Assembly: GCF_029285175.1 (NCBI RefSeq)
Contig: NZ_JABEDH010000007.1
Coordinates: 62,001 to 126,000 of the forward strand
Length of the DNA stretch: 64,000 nt
Direction of reading: 5' to 3'
Origin: Sulfitobacter sp. M05
GTDB lineage: Bacteria > Pseudomonadota > Alphaproteobacteria > Rhodobacterales > Rhodobacteraceae
Position 1 is the stretch's first letter. Every line of letters begins with the position of its first letter. The notes beneath the pieces were generated by a model. The model searched no databases, was not told where the DNA came from, and was given only the letters and a program-made list of their open reading frames with translations. This document shows, piece by piece, positions 17,933 through 26,091 of the stretch. The position numbers were made by a program, and so were the translations under genes.

Positions 17933-19467
17933 GATACGCTGTCCTTTCTAAAATTTAGTATTGCCGCCATCGTCAGGTTCACTGCAAAGACCAACCAGAA
18001 CATCACCTGTCCATAACTCGAGAATGGTGTTGGTGAGAGCGCCGCAGGCAGAGCGCCGTCCAGTATATTGGTCTCGCCCAAACCGAGATGTGAGATCAGG
18101 CGACCATTACCATCTATGATGGCTGATATGCCGGTATTGGCTGCGCGGACAAAGGGAAGCCCCTCTTCGACGGCGCGCATTCTTGAAGATGCCAGATGCT
18201 GGCTTGGGCCAATTGATGCGCCGAACCAAGCGTCGTTTGTAGCGTTAAAAATCCATTCAGGCCGATCTTTCGAATTTATGATTTTTCCGGGGAAGATTGC
18301 TTCATAACAGATTGATAGACCGACGCCGGGCAGTTGCGGCATGCGAAACGTCTCCGGCCCGGACCCTGGTGCGAAGTCACCCAATCCAGCAGTTAACCGC
18401 CTAAGCGGCAGGAGGTCTCGAAGGGGCACGTATTCGCCGAACGGGACGAGGTGATGCTTTGCGTAGCGGTTTATGATTTGAGCTGTTGAGTCGATTGCGA
18501 GAACCGCATTTTTGTATTGCTGTTCACCGTCAACGTTTTCGCGCGTTTGCGCCCCCGTTAGCAGGACGGCATTATCAGTCAAAAGCTTCGCGATCTCTCC
18601 CAGCATCCACTGATCTTCATCGAGGTATCCAGGAAATGCACTCTCAGGCCAAAGCAGGATGTCAAACTGGCCCGGCCGTGCAGACAAATCCAGATAACGG
18701 GCGATGTTGCGCTCTCGAAACGCTGGATCCCACTTTTGCCGCTGTGGGATGTTACCCTGAACAATTCTAACATTGACCGCGGTTTGCTGATCTTCACCGG
18801 TCAGATGCGCTTCGCCATTAATCCATATACCCGCGACCAATATGACAAACATCGTGGTTGCAAGCCCGCTCTGCCAACGATCTCGCCTGAAAATCACCGT
18901 GGGCAAGGTAGAGAGCAGCACAGTGAGCAAACCTAGGCCATAACTGCCGAAAAGCGCTGCCATCTGGCGCGGGACATCGTAATCGACCCATGCGTAAGCA
19001 ATCAGGTTCCAGGGAAACCCAGTAAGAACGGTGCCGCGCAGCCATTCGGATCCAGACCAGCACGCAGCAAAGACAAGGGTGCCTGACACCCCTGTCGTCT
19101 TGGTTGCGGCGAAAACCGCCATCGCCGCCGCTGGAAAGAGCGCAAGCGCCCCTGCCAGCCCGATCACGGCAGGGGCGGCCATCCAACCGAAACGTTCAGC
19201 ATCAACAAAAAAGCTTTCCGCAATCCATGACAGTCCGAACAGGAAAAAGCCGAAGCCGAAAGCCCATCCGGTAAGAAACGCTCTTGTTCGACCCTTGTTG
19301 GCGGTGAGGTAAAACAGCCCACCAAAACCGATGGGCAATACAAACGGAGTTGAGAACGGCGGTAGTGCAAAAACAACACTGACTCCGAGAACGACAGCAA
19401 CGATAAGCGGGACTATGTTCGTCCTAAACCTTGGACCAAGACTGGAAATGCTAATTGAGGGTCTCAC
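17929..19467 (-). CDS. lnt: Apolipoprotein N-acyltransferase
   Basis: 512 aa, the usual Lnt length, with N-terminal membrane helices followed by a periplasmic nitrilase-type domain. The catalytic triad is intact: E275 in WPESAFPG, K337 in KHHLVPFGEYVP and C387 in SICYEAIFPG. Lnt adds the third acyl chain to lipoproteins in the inner membrane. Finding it with lspA in a metal operon implies an extra lipoprotein-processing set. It begins 3 nt after lspA. Whether it is redundant with a chromosomal copy cannot be told here. Confidence 0.93.
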   Translation of the reverse strand: MRPSISISSLGPRFRTNIVPLIVAVVLGVSVVFALPPFSTPFVLPIGFGGLFYLTANKGRTRAFLTGWAFGFGFFLFGLSWIAESFFVDAERFGWMAAPAVIGLAGALALFPAAAMAVFAATKTTGVSGTLVFAACWSGSEWLRGTVLTGFPWNLIAYAWVDYDVPRQMAALFGSYGLGLLTVLLSTLPTVIFRRDRWQSGLATTMFVILVAGIWINGEAHLTGEDQQTAVNVRIVQGNIPQRQKWDPAFRERNIARYLDLSARPGQFDILLWPESAFPGYLDEDQWMLGEIAKLLTDNAVLLTGAQTRENVDGEQQYKNAVLAIDSTAQIINRYAKHHLVPFGEYVPLRDLLPLRRLTAGLGDFAPGSGPETFRMPQLPGVGLSICYEAIFPGKIINSKDRPEWIFNATNDAWFGASIGPSQHLASSRMRAVEEGLPFVRAANTGISAIIDGNGRLISHLGLGETNILDGALPAALSPTPFSSYGQVMFWLVFAVNLTMAAILNFRKDSVS

Positions 19468-19470
19468 TCT

Positions 19471-19947
19471 CTATTCAGGCGCTTTTTTTATGGCGGCATG
19501 TTCCCGACCAGCAGTGATCAGCAGAAGACCAACGCCACAAACCACAAACACGTCTGCCAAATTGAATGCAGGCCAGTGTGTCGTTCCAATATAGAAATCC
19601 AGAAAATCAGTTACGCCGCCGAAGCGGATGCGATCCAGAATATTTCCAAGAGCGCCACCAATAACCACACCATAGGCAACGGCTTCACTTATTGCAGTCG
19701 CCCGTACCAGCGAAATGGCCAGAAACAGGACAACAGCGGTCGCAACGATAGCTAACGCCCACCATGGCGTGCCCTGTAGAAGACCAAAGGTAACGCCGGT
19801 GTTACGGTGAAAAACCAAGTTGAAACTGGGCGCGACATTAACGCCAGCGGCTAACGTTTCTGCATTTACAAGCACGAATGCTTTCGACGCTTGGTCGGCA
19901 GCAAATGCAATGACGGCTGCACAAATTCCCAGAGAACGGATTGCCAT
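19471..19947 (-). CDS. lspA: Lipoprotein signal peptidase (type II)
   Basis: 158 aa with four membrane helices. The aspartyl-protease residues are in GGVTDFLDFY (D114) and AFNLADVFV (D132), and the family motif GGALGNILDRI is present. LspA cleaves prolipoproteins at the lipobox. lspA homologues also occur in lead and cadmium resistance operons (pbrC of Cupriavidus), so the setting is known for LspA alone; pairing with Lnt is less usual. It begins 3 nt after the ZIP transporter gene. Confidence 0.93.
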   Translation of the reverse strand: MAIRSLGICAAVIAFAADQASKAFVLVNAETLAAGVNVAPSFNLVFHRNTGVTFGLLQGTPWWALAIVATAVVLFLAISLVRATAISEAVAYGVVIGGALGNILDRIRFGGVTDFLDFYIGTTHWPAFNLADVFVVCGVGLLLITAGREHAAIKKAPE

Positions 19948-19950
19948 GTT

Positions 19951-20748
19951 TCAGCCTAACCAAACGTCGAGGAACAGCATGACAACCAGACCGATTGCTA
20001 ACCCGGTCGTTGCTTGTTTCTGATGTCCACTGCGGTGGGTTTCGGGGATGATCTCGTGACTGATGACGTAGAGCATAGCGCCCGCCGCGAAGGCGAGACC
20101 CCAAGGCAAAAGGGGTTGAGCAACCACGATAACTGCAGCACCAAGAAAGCCGGTGACAGGCTCAACCAAGCCAGTGAGAGCTGCGATGCTAAAGGCCCGT
20201 TTTGCAGAGTATCGCTCACCAAGCAATGCAACCGCGACCGCCAGTCCTTCTGGCGCGTTCTGCAATCCGATACCCAATGCAACTGGAAATCCCCCCGCAA
20301 ACCCGTCCGCGCCGAACGCGACCCCAACGGCCAGACCCTCTGGGGCGTTGTGAATGGTGATTGCTATGATAAATAACCAAACTCGACGCAGAGATGCGGC
20401 CTCAGGACCTTCGCGCCCTGAACTGAAATGCTCATGCGGGATCACTTCATTCATAATGGCAACTGCCCCCATCCCAAGCAAGATCGCTATACAGACGATA
20501 AGTGCCGGGATCGCCCCATCCCCATATCGTAGTTCGGCTGCATCGAGCGCTGGAATGATCAACGAGAAGAACGAAGCCGCCAGCATCACCCCTGCGGCAA
20601 AGCCAAGAGAGATGTCGCGCCATTTTCGCGAGGGCGTGCTGCCAAAGAGAACCGGAACGGCACCGACGGACGTCATAAGACCAGCTGCAAGGCTTCCATA
20701 AAAGCCCAAGGCGATGGGAGATAGGGTCGTGAGCGCCTCCATGTTCAA
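19951..20748 (-). CDS. ZIP-family divalent metal transporter (ZupT/GufA-like)
   Basis: 265 aa, about eight membrane helices. Metal-binding helix motifs are clear: HNAPEGLAVGVAFG and LQNAPEGLAVAVALLG, plus the histidine-containing loop NEVIPHEHFSSG. ZIP proteins usually bring Zn, Fe or Mn into the cytoplasm, so the gene may rebalance essential metals when export pumps are active; efflux by this subfamily cannot be excluded. Its start overlaps the DUF411 stop by 4 nt. Confidence 0.88.
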   Translation of the reverse strand: MNMEALTTLSPIALGFYGSLAAGLMTSVGAVPVLFGSTPSRKWRDISLGFAAGVMLAASFFSLIIPALDAAELRYGDGAIPALIVCIAILLGMGAVAIMNEVIPHEHFSSGREGPEAASLRRVWLFIIAITIHNAPEGLAVGVAFGADGFAGGFPVALGIGLQNAPEGLAVAVALLGERYSAKRAFSIAALTGLVEPVTGFLGAAVIVVAQPLLPWGLAFAAGAMLYVISHEIIPETHRSGHQKQATTGLAIGLVVMLFLDVWLG

Positions 20749-21197
20749 CTTGCCGGATAGGAAGAGAATATCTCGGTGCTACCGTCCTTTTTCACCAAAA
20801 AGACATCGTAGGCGTCGGAAGTTTCCCCAAAATCCATGCCGGGTGAGCCGATTGGCATACCGGGCACCGCAAGACCGATCGCATCCGGGCGTTCCTCAAG
20901 AAGACGCGTGATGTCGGCAGGTGGCACATGCCCTTCTATCGTGTAGCCCTCGACTGTTGCGGTGTGGCATGAAAACATTGCAACAGGGATACCCCGATCC
21001 ATTTTTAAACGGATCAGTGCTCCCCCAATATTTTCGCCCTCCGGTAAGAAACCAGCGTCTGAAAGTCTGTCCATCCATGCCACGCAGCAGCCGCAGCCGC
21101 GCGTCTTGGCGACTTGAATGGCCGTCTGGGCAGCGGCGGCCGTTGACACGGTCGCCAGCAGCACAGCGCCAAAGATCAGTTCAATTTTGGGGAACAT
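20745..21197 (-). CDS. DUF411 periplasmic metal-binding protein, copy 2
   Basis: 150 aa with a signal peptide ending near AAAAQTAI. The conserved features are KTRGCGCCVAWMDRL, the FSCHTATVEGYTIEGHVP site and GMPIGSPGMDFG. It is more divergent at the N-terminus than the copy at 10721 but keeps all Cys and His positions. Likely a periplasmic copper-binding protein. It lies between the M23 peptidase and the ZIP transporter in the minus-strand operon. Confidence 0.87.
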   Translation of the reverse strand: MFPKIELIFGAVLLATVSTAAAAQTAIQVAKTRGCGCCVAWMDRLSDAGFLPEGENIGGALIRLKMDRGIPVAMFSCHTATVEGYTIEGHVPPADITRLLEERPDAIGLAVPGMPIGSPGMDFGETSDAYDVFLVKKDGSTEIFSSYPAS

Positions 21198-21217
21198 GCG
21201 TTATCCTACTCGATTGT

Positions 21218-22564
21218 TCATATTTTGTCGCTGAGCGTCGCTGTAAATAGCGCGCGTGTTTTCACAAGGAGCGCTGACGCACCCGCGGTATCAGAATTTT
21301 CGACCGAGGCTATCAGTTCCTTTCCAAGCGGGTCGATCGGACGCCCGTCTACATGCACTTCGTAGTGCAAGTTAGGAGCTGTCGCCGTACCTGTCTTGCC
21401 GACCTGACCAATCACTTCTCCGGCAAGAACGCGGTTTCCGGTTTTCAGTCCATTGGGTACGGCGCTCAAATGGGCATACCGGGTCATCGTGTTGGAGCCG
21501 TGAGATATTTCTACCACTTGGCCATAGCCGTTCTGCCACCCAATAAAGGAAACCCGGCCCGGTGCGGTCGCGCTAATTGGCGTCCCTTTGGCGGCTGCGT
21601 AATCGACACCTGTGTGCATTCGAACGTTGCCGTAAATTGGATGTTTGCGTCGGCCAAAAACCGAAGATAGCCGCGCGCCCTCTACAGGTGGTGCTATTCT
21701 TCGCAGGACCTCTCCATTCAAGTAAATAGTAGCCTTGCCGCTATCCTCGTCAGACCAAACGATTTCAAACATATCCTTCGCTAAATCAAGGGCTGCGTAG
21801 GTTAGCTTCGGTTGCCCAACTTTCGACCCGTCAGCAAGGACCGATTGTGCCCATTGGATGTTGAGTTTCTCGCCGCCTTTAAGATCTCGCCTAAAATCGA
21901 TTGTATCACTTAAAGTTTCGGCCAGATCGACCGCAAAACGAGCAGGAATGCCGGCTGTATCCAAGGAAGTATAAATGGATCCGCTGACGACAAGCTGACC
22001 TGCTTGCTCGACAGACGTAAGGACGGGGGGTCTAGTGCGACCAAAGACCTTACCATCGAGTGTGACTTCGATTTGGACACCTTCATCGACTGTTAAAGCG
22101 ACGAATGAGGGGGACCCGTTGGGCTGAAAATTGACGCGCAGCTCATGGCCGGGTCTTAATCTGCGCAAGTCGTATTCTGCGGCAATGGCAAGAGCTACTT
22201 CGGCCCGCAGCGGTGCGTCCATGTCTGCACGGGTTAGGATTGAATCAAGCGTATCTCCATCAGTTACCGTCGCTTCCCAAACAGGGATAGCAAGAGCTTG
22301 TGTAACTGCCATCAGCTCATCAGGCCGAGTGAAATCGGACGAATGAAGCAATGGGGCCAGAGTAACATTACTGTTAACCACCTCTGTTGCGAAGGTATTG
22401 GAAAAATCCAAAGAAAAGGGTTCTGCTGGTGGTTGCGAAAGCTCTGCAGCCCGAACCATCACTTCCGGAGCTGGCGCGTTCGGTGTCATCATGGTTCTGG
22501 CGGTCAGCGACGCCATAGCAGCTGCGCTGACAGCTGTTCCCAGCACGAAATATTTCAATCTCAA
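21218..22564 (-). CDS. M23-family peptidoglycan endopeptidase
   Basis: 448 aa with one N-terminal membrane anchor (YFVLGTAVSAAAMASL). The middle resembles the OapA/MepM-type region, and the C-terminal LytM domain (from about residue 300) starts RLSSVFGRRKHPIYG, with zinc ligands in MHTGVDYAA and NLHYEVHVDG. Such enzymes cut peptidoglycan cross-links. With four L,D-transpeptidases and LspA/Lnt in the island it fits a cell-wall maintenance theme. The start overlaps the SCO gene stop by 4 nt. Confidence 0.9.
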   Translation of the reverse strand: MRLKYFVLGTAVSAAAMASLTARTMMTPNAPAPEVMVRAAELSQPPAEPFSLDFSNTFATEVVNSNVTLAPLLHSSDFTRPDELMAVTQALAIPVWEATVTDGDTLDSILTRADMDAPLRAEVALAIAAEYDLRRLRPGHELRVNFQPNGSPSFVALTVDEGVQIEVTLDGKVFGRTRPPVLTSVEQAGQLVVSGSIYTSLDTAGIPARFAVDLAETLSDTIDFRRDLKGGEKLNIQWAQSVLADGSKVGQPKLTYAALDLAKDMFEIVWSDEDSGKATIYLNGEVLRRIAPPVEGARLSSVFGRRKHPIYGNVRMHTGVDYAAAKGTPISATAPGRVSFIGWQNGYGQVVEISHGSNTMTRYAHLSAVPNGLKTGNRVLAGEVIGQVGKTGTATAPNLHYEVHVDGRPIDPLGKELIASVENSDTAGASALLVKTRALFTATLSDKI

Positions 22565-23184
22565 GTTTCTGGCCTCTCGTCTTGGCTTTGCATTGCCCGC
22601 CTGATCTTAGGCACGGCGAATTCGCGCGGTTCGTGATAATCGATCGTTGTAACGAAGCGACCTGTCGCGTCGAACAGGAAAACCCCTGCTGTGTGGTTCA
22701 TCGTATAGTCGCCGTCTTCACGCATCACCTTTTCATAGACTGCGCGAAATCCTGCCGCAGCAGAGGCGACTTGGACATCTGAACCGGTCCAACCTTGAAT
22801 CTGTGGATGAAAGTAGGAGACATATTCGGCCATCACTTCGACGGTATCTCGGTCTGGATCCACGGAAATGAGGATGGTGTTAAGGGCCTCTGCGTCCGGA
22901 CCAATCTCGTCGAGCCACGCGGAAATGTCCGAAAGCGTCGTTGGACAGACGTCCGGACAATAGGTGAAGCCAAAGAAGACAAGACTTGGCTGGCCAATGA
23001 GCGTTTTCGGGCCGACAGCTTCACCGGTCTGATTGGTCAATTCAAAGTCCATTTCTGTCAGCGGTAGGGAACGTTTTCCCGGCACCGACACCGCACCCGG
23101 CCCATCAACCTGCCACCATCCGATGAAAAGAACGGCTAATATCGCCAAGCCGCAGGCAATCAAGATTTTACCAATCTGTTTCAT
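22561..23184 (-). CDS. SCO1/SenC copper chaperone, copy 1
   Basis: 207 aa, N-terminal membrane anchor (LIACGLAILAVLFIGWW) and a thioredoxin-fold domain with the copper site FTYCPDVCPTTL plus the distal His in MNHTAGVFLFD. SCO proteins deliver copper to the Cu-A site of cytochrome oxidase and may act as thiol reductants. It lies 7 nt after the PCuAC gene, the classical partner in copper delivery. A second SCO heads the operon. Confidence 0.92.
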   Translation of the reverse strand: MKQIGKILIACGLAILAVLFIGWWQVDGPGAVSVPGKRSLPLTEMDFELTNQTGEAVGPKTLIGQPSLVFFGFTYCPDVCPTTLSDISAWLDEIGPDAEALNTILISVDPDRDTVEVMAEYVSYFHPQIQGWTGSDVQVASAAAGFRAVYEKVMREDGDYTMNHTAGVFLFDATGRFVTTIDYHEPREFAVPKIRRAMQSQDERPET

Positions 23185-23191
23185 GTTGGCG

Positions 23192-23671
23192 TCAGCCTTC
23201 GGGGCCGCGTGCGCCGATACGCAGGACAGGCACTACAACTTCCATCTCCAACCCATCCGAAAAGAGTAGGGTCATCGGGAAAGTCTCGCCTTCCACGAGT
23301 GGCGACTGCAATTTCATCAACATGATATGATAGCTACCCGGTTCGAGTGCCAGCGTTCCTCCAGCTGGGATTTCGATGTCACCTGCAGGCAACATGCGGC
23401 TGATCCCATCGTCGTTCGTCTGGGTTTCATGGATGGAAGCCATCGCCGAGATATCGGCCCGCAATCCTACCAAGTAAACTGGTACATCTCCTTCGTTCCG
23501 AAGCGCCAGATACGCGCCACCGGGGCGTGAAGTTCCAATGCTGGCACGCGCCCATGGCTGTTCAACAACGATCTTGATATCGCCTGCGTTTTCTTGCGCT
23601 GCAGAAACTGTGGAAAGTCCCATCAGTAGACCGAAGGACAGGCAGCGCAAGGTATTTGTAATATGTCTCAC
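23192..23671 (-). CDS. PCuAC periplasmic copper chaperone
   Basis: 159 aa with a signal peptide. The PCuA(C) signature with Met and His ligands is present: SMASIHETQTNDDGISRM, then YHIMLMKLQSPLVEGE. These bind Cu(I) and hand it to SCO or to oxidase subunits. The gene lies between the DsbA-like gene (23-nt gap) and SCO copy 1 (7-nt gap), so delivery and thiol-redox genes share one transcript. Confidence 0.9.
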   Translation of the reverse strand: MRHITNTLRCLSFGLLMGLSTVSAAQENAGDIKIVVEQPWARASIGTSRPGGAYLALRNEGDVPVYLVGLRADISAMASIHETQTNDDGISRMLPAGDIEIPAGGTLALEPGSYHIMLMKLQSPLVEGETFPMTLLFSDGLEMEVVVPVLRIGARGPEG

Positions 23672-23694
23672 TGTCAGGGTTATCCAATCTGATG

Positions 23695-24357
23695 TTAGTT
23701 GTTTGCAGTAGCTTGGACTTCTGCCTGTACAAGCGCGATCAGTTGATCTGGACCGAAGTCGGTCAATCGCTTTCCGTTGACGAAAAAGGTCGGCGTGCCC
23801 TCGATCCCGACGGCCTTAACATCGGCCCGATCCTGATTGAGGATACCGACGATACTTGGGGATTTGATCTGGGTCGCGGCGGCATTTACGTCCAAACCTG
23901 CTGTCGCCGCGATCTGGATAATCTGTTCTGCGGCTGGCGCACCATGAGATGCCCAAGCCGGTTGATTTTCCAGCAGCGCTTCAAGCACGGGCATGAAGAC
24001 ATCCTGTAATCTTGCTGCTTCCAAGATCTTGATTGCCAGCTCAGACCCTTCCCCGTGGAATGGCGTGTAGCGCATGACCACACGAACATCATCGGGATTA
24101 TCCGCCAGTATCTGTTTCACAATCGGGTGAAACGCGCGGCACGCCTCGCAGGCTGGGTCAAAAAATTCCACAATCGTCACTGGAGCGTCTTTGCGGCCCA
24201 AAACAGGCGAGTAGGCGCGAACGAGTTGGTCTTGCTGCTCAACAGGAGCGGCTGTCGCAGTCGGGGTCACGTTAGGACGAGAGACAAACCAGGCACCGAT
24301 GGCGAAAAGCGCCAGTACAGCGGTCAGGGTTACGAGAACAAGGGTTTTGCGTGTCAT
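23695..24357 (-). CDS. DsbA-family periplasmic thiol oxidoreductase
   Basis: 220 aa with an N-terminal anchor or signal (VLVTLTAVLALFAIGAWFV). The thioredoxin-fold domain carries the active site FFDPACEACRAFHPI and the cis-Pro loop GTPTFFVNGKRL. It overlaps dsbB by 4 nt, so the pair probably forms an oxidising couple that introduces disulfides into periplasmic proteins or reoxidises copper-binding thiols. The CEAC dipeptide differs from classical CPHC. Confidence 0.88.
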   Translation of the reverse strand: MTRKTLVLVTLTAVLALFAIGAWFVSRPNVTPTATAAPVEQQDQLVRAYSPVLGRKDAPVTIVEFFDPACEACRAFHPIVKQILADNPDDVRVVMRYTPFHGEGSELAIKILEAARLQDVFMPVLEALLENQPAWASHGAPAAEQIIQIAATAGLDVNAAATQIKSPSIVGILNQDRADVKAVGIEGTPTFFVNGKRLTDFGPDQLIALVQAEVQATANN

Positions 24358-24797
24358 GAGGCAATCCGTCGAAGTTGGAGGAGCAGGGCAGATATTACCC
24401 CGAAGGTCAAAAAGGAGAGAGCGGGAATTGGCAGGCCAAGGATCAGCATTGCGTCATCCGTGCAAGATGGCCCGGAGGCGGTGCAGGGCGTAATCGGCTC
24501 GGGCAAGACCCCAGCATATAGCAGCCAATGATAGAGCGCGATAGCACCGCCTATAACGGCGAGCGGCACCGCATATCGCCAGATGGACAGATCGGAACGC
24601 CATGCCGCAATACCAAGGATGACGGCGAGTGGGAACATGAAGGCGCGCTGCAACCAACAAAGATGACACGGGGTCTGGCCCAATACCTCACCGATGAACA
24701 GAACGGAAAGTGAAGCGGCCAAGGCGAGAAACCAAGCCGCGAACAGGAACGTTACTGACCGACTGTCTGGCGTTGATGGATCGGAAGCCGCTGTCAC
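24354..24797 (-). CDS. dsbB: DsbB-family disulfide oxidoreductase
   Basis: 147 aa, four membrane helices. The first cysteine pair is in TPCHLCWLQRAF and the second periplasmic pair in CTASGPSC. DsbB reoxidises DsbA and passes electrons to quinone. It overlaps both the DsbA-like gene and SCO copy 2 by 4 nt. Loss of disulfide formation is a known effect of copper stress, which may explain the added copy. Confidence 0.9.
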   Translation of the reverse strand: MTAASDPSTPDSRSVTFLFAAWFLALAASLSVLFIGEVLGQTPCHLCWLQRAFMFPLAVILGIAAWRSDLSIWRYAVPLAVIGGAIALYHWLLYAGVLPEPITPCTASGPSCTDDAMLILGLPIPALSFLTFGVISALLLQLRRIAS

Positions 24798-25402
24798 GAT
24801 CCAATCCTTTGTTGAAGGTCAGAGGCGATCTGAGAAGGATCCAAATCGTACTCGTATATTCGGACAAATTCGCCTTGCGGATCGAACAAAAGAAAAGATG
24901 AAGTATGGCCCATGGTGTATCCATCGGGTGCAGATTCATCCTCATTGCGCTGATAATAGACTTTGAAAGCTTTGGCAGTTTGTTGGGTCTGTTCCTGCGG
25001 GCCGCTTAGCCCGAGGATGCTGGGGCCAAATTGTGGGATATAGTTGGCCAGAACACTGGGCGTGTCCCGGTCCGGGTCAACTGTGATGAAAAGGGGCTGT
25101 ACCGCTTCACCTTCTGCGCCCAGATCGTCCATTACCTGTGCGATTGTTGCCAGGCCCATGGGGCAGACGTCCGGACAGTTGGTGAACCCAAAGAAGACGA
25201 GCATCCATCGCCCACGGAAATCTTCGTCGGTCTGCACCATGCCATTGTGATCGGTCAATTCAAAATCAGCCAAAACAGTCTCCGCTGCAGGCAGGCGAGT
25301 GGCTGCAACCGGTAGCTGGCCACGCTCTGATATCCAAAAACCACCAACAATGGCGATCGCCACCGCTACTATGGACCAGAGAATTATCCGCACTTTTGTC
25401 AT
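24794..25402 (-). CDS. SCO1/SenC copper chaperone, copy 2
   Basis: 202 aa with one N-terminal anchor (IILWSIVAVAIAIVGGFWI). Copper ligands are in FTNCPDVCPMGL and MGHTSSFLLFD. It differs clearly from copy 1, so the two may have divided roles (copper delivery and thiol reduction). It is the first gene of the twelve-gene minus-strand operon running to 17768, whose promoter carries the MerR box at 25440-25470. Confidence 0.92.
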   Translation of the reverse strand: MTKVRIILWSIVAVAIAIVGGFWISERGQLPVAATRLPAAETVLADFELTDHNGMVQTDEDFRGRWMLVFFGFTNCPDVCPMGLATIAQVMDDLGAEGEAVQPLFITVDPDRDTPSVLANYIPQFGPSILGLSGPQEQTQQTAKAFKVYYQRNEDESAPDGYTMGHTSSFLLFDPQGEFVRIYEYDLDPSQIASDLQQRIGS

Positions 25403-25439
25403 TGCCAGCTTCGCCCTTAAAACAAGTCACCTCTCGGGT

Positions 25440-25470
25440 GGGATACAAGCTACAGCTGATAGAGGTTCAA
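25440..25470 (-). promoter_or_regulatory. MerR-type promoter of the SCO-Dsb-LspA-Lnt operon
   Basis: Read on the minus strand: -35 TTGAAC (25470-25465), a 19-bp spacer containing CTCTATCAGCTGTAG, and a -10 TATCCC (25445-25440). It matches the plus-strand site at 26028 through TTGAACCTCTA and CTGTAGCT. Confidence 0.7.
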
Positions 25471-25542
25471 GCAAAAAGATGCTTGGTAGGATATCATGTC
25501 ACGACTTTGTGAAACCTTTGGCTTTTCAAGGGAGTTAGAACT

Positions 25543-25566
25543 TTGATAAGCTACAGTGACTTTAGA
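25543..25566. promoter_or_regulatory. Related MerR dyad in front of the MerR gene
   Basis: AGCTACAGTG (25549-25558) is the exact reverse complement of CACTGTAGCT in the 26028 site, and CTACAGT-G-ACTTTAG forms a dyad with six of seven matching positions. It lies 14-37 nt before the MerR start, suggesting autoregulation. Confidence 0.45.
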
Positions 25567-25579
25567 TAAAGGAATGCAC

Positions 25580-26008
25580 ATGCTGGCAATTGGTACGCTC
25601 TCGCGGAAGACTGGGACCAAGGTTCAAACAATCCGCTACTACGAACAGATTGGATTGATGAACGAGGCCGGACGGACGTCAGGTGGGCAACGGCGATATT
25701 ATGAAAAAGATCTCGATCGCCTCGCCTTTATTCGACACTCGCGTCAACTTGGTTTTTCGCTCGACTCAATCCGCGAACTTCTGGACCTGTCGGACAACCC
25801 GTCTCAATCCTGTGCAGAGGCGGATTCTATCGCGCGGCGACAACTTCGCCAGGTTGAGCAGCGGATCAAACGCCTTCAGGCCCTCAAGAAGGAGTTGAAA
25901 CGGATGGTTGCCGAGTGTGATGGCGAAAGCGTTGCCGAATGCAAGGTTCTTGAAGTGCTGCGAGATCACTCTGAATGTCTAACAAATCATGATGAAATCG
26001 GAGCGTGA
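25580..26008 (+). CDS. MerR-family regulator of the divalent-metal type (ZntR/CadR/PbrR-like)
   Basis: 142 aa from the ATG at 25580, chosen for its AAAGGA spacing and the typical start MLAIGTLSRKTG. The winged HTH (TIRYYEQIGLM) is followed by the dimer helix and metal-binding cysteines C78, C113, C121 and C133 with H130. A Cys at the 78/79 position marks sensors of divalent ions, whereas CueR has Ser there. Three promoters with the matching box lie at 14794, 25440 and 26028, plus a dyad before this gene, so its likely targets are the Zn/Cd ATPase, the SCO-Dsb operon and the transglutaminase-CDF operon. Confidence 0.88.
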   Translation: MLAIGTLSRKTGTKVQTIRYYEQIGLMNEAGRTSGGQRRYYEKDLDRLAFIRHSRQLGFSLDSIRELLDLSDNPSQSCAEADSIARRQLRQVEQRIKRLQALKKELKRMVAECDGESVAECKVLEVLRDHSECLTNHDEIGA

Positions 26009-26027
26009 TAACAATGGAAGAAAGTTC

Positions 26028-26058
26028 TTGAACCTCTAGGCACTGTAGCTCCTATCTT
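26028..26058 (+). promoter_or_regulatory. MerR-type promoter of the transglutaminase-CDF operon
   Basis: A -35 TTGAAC (26028-26033), a 19-bp spacer with CTCTAGGCACTGTAG, and a -10 TATCTT (26053-26058). It is almost the mirror copy of the 25440 promoter. Confidence 0.7.
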
Positions 26059-26091
26059 TCGAATATCGCAAACAATGCGTCGGATAGAGCT

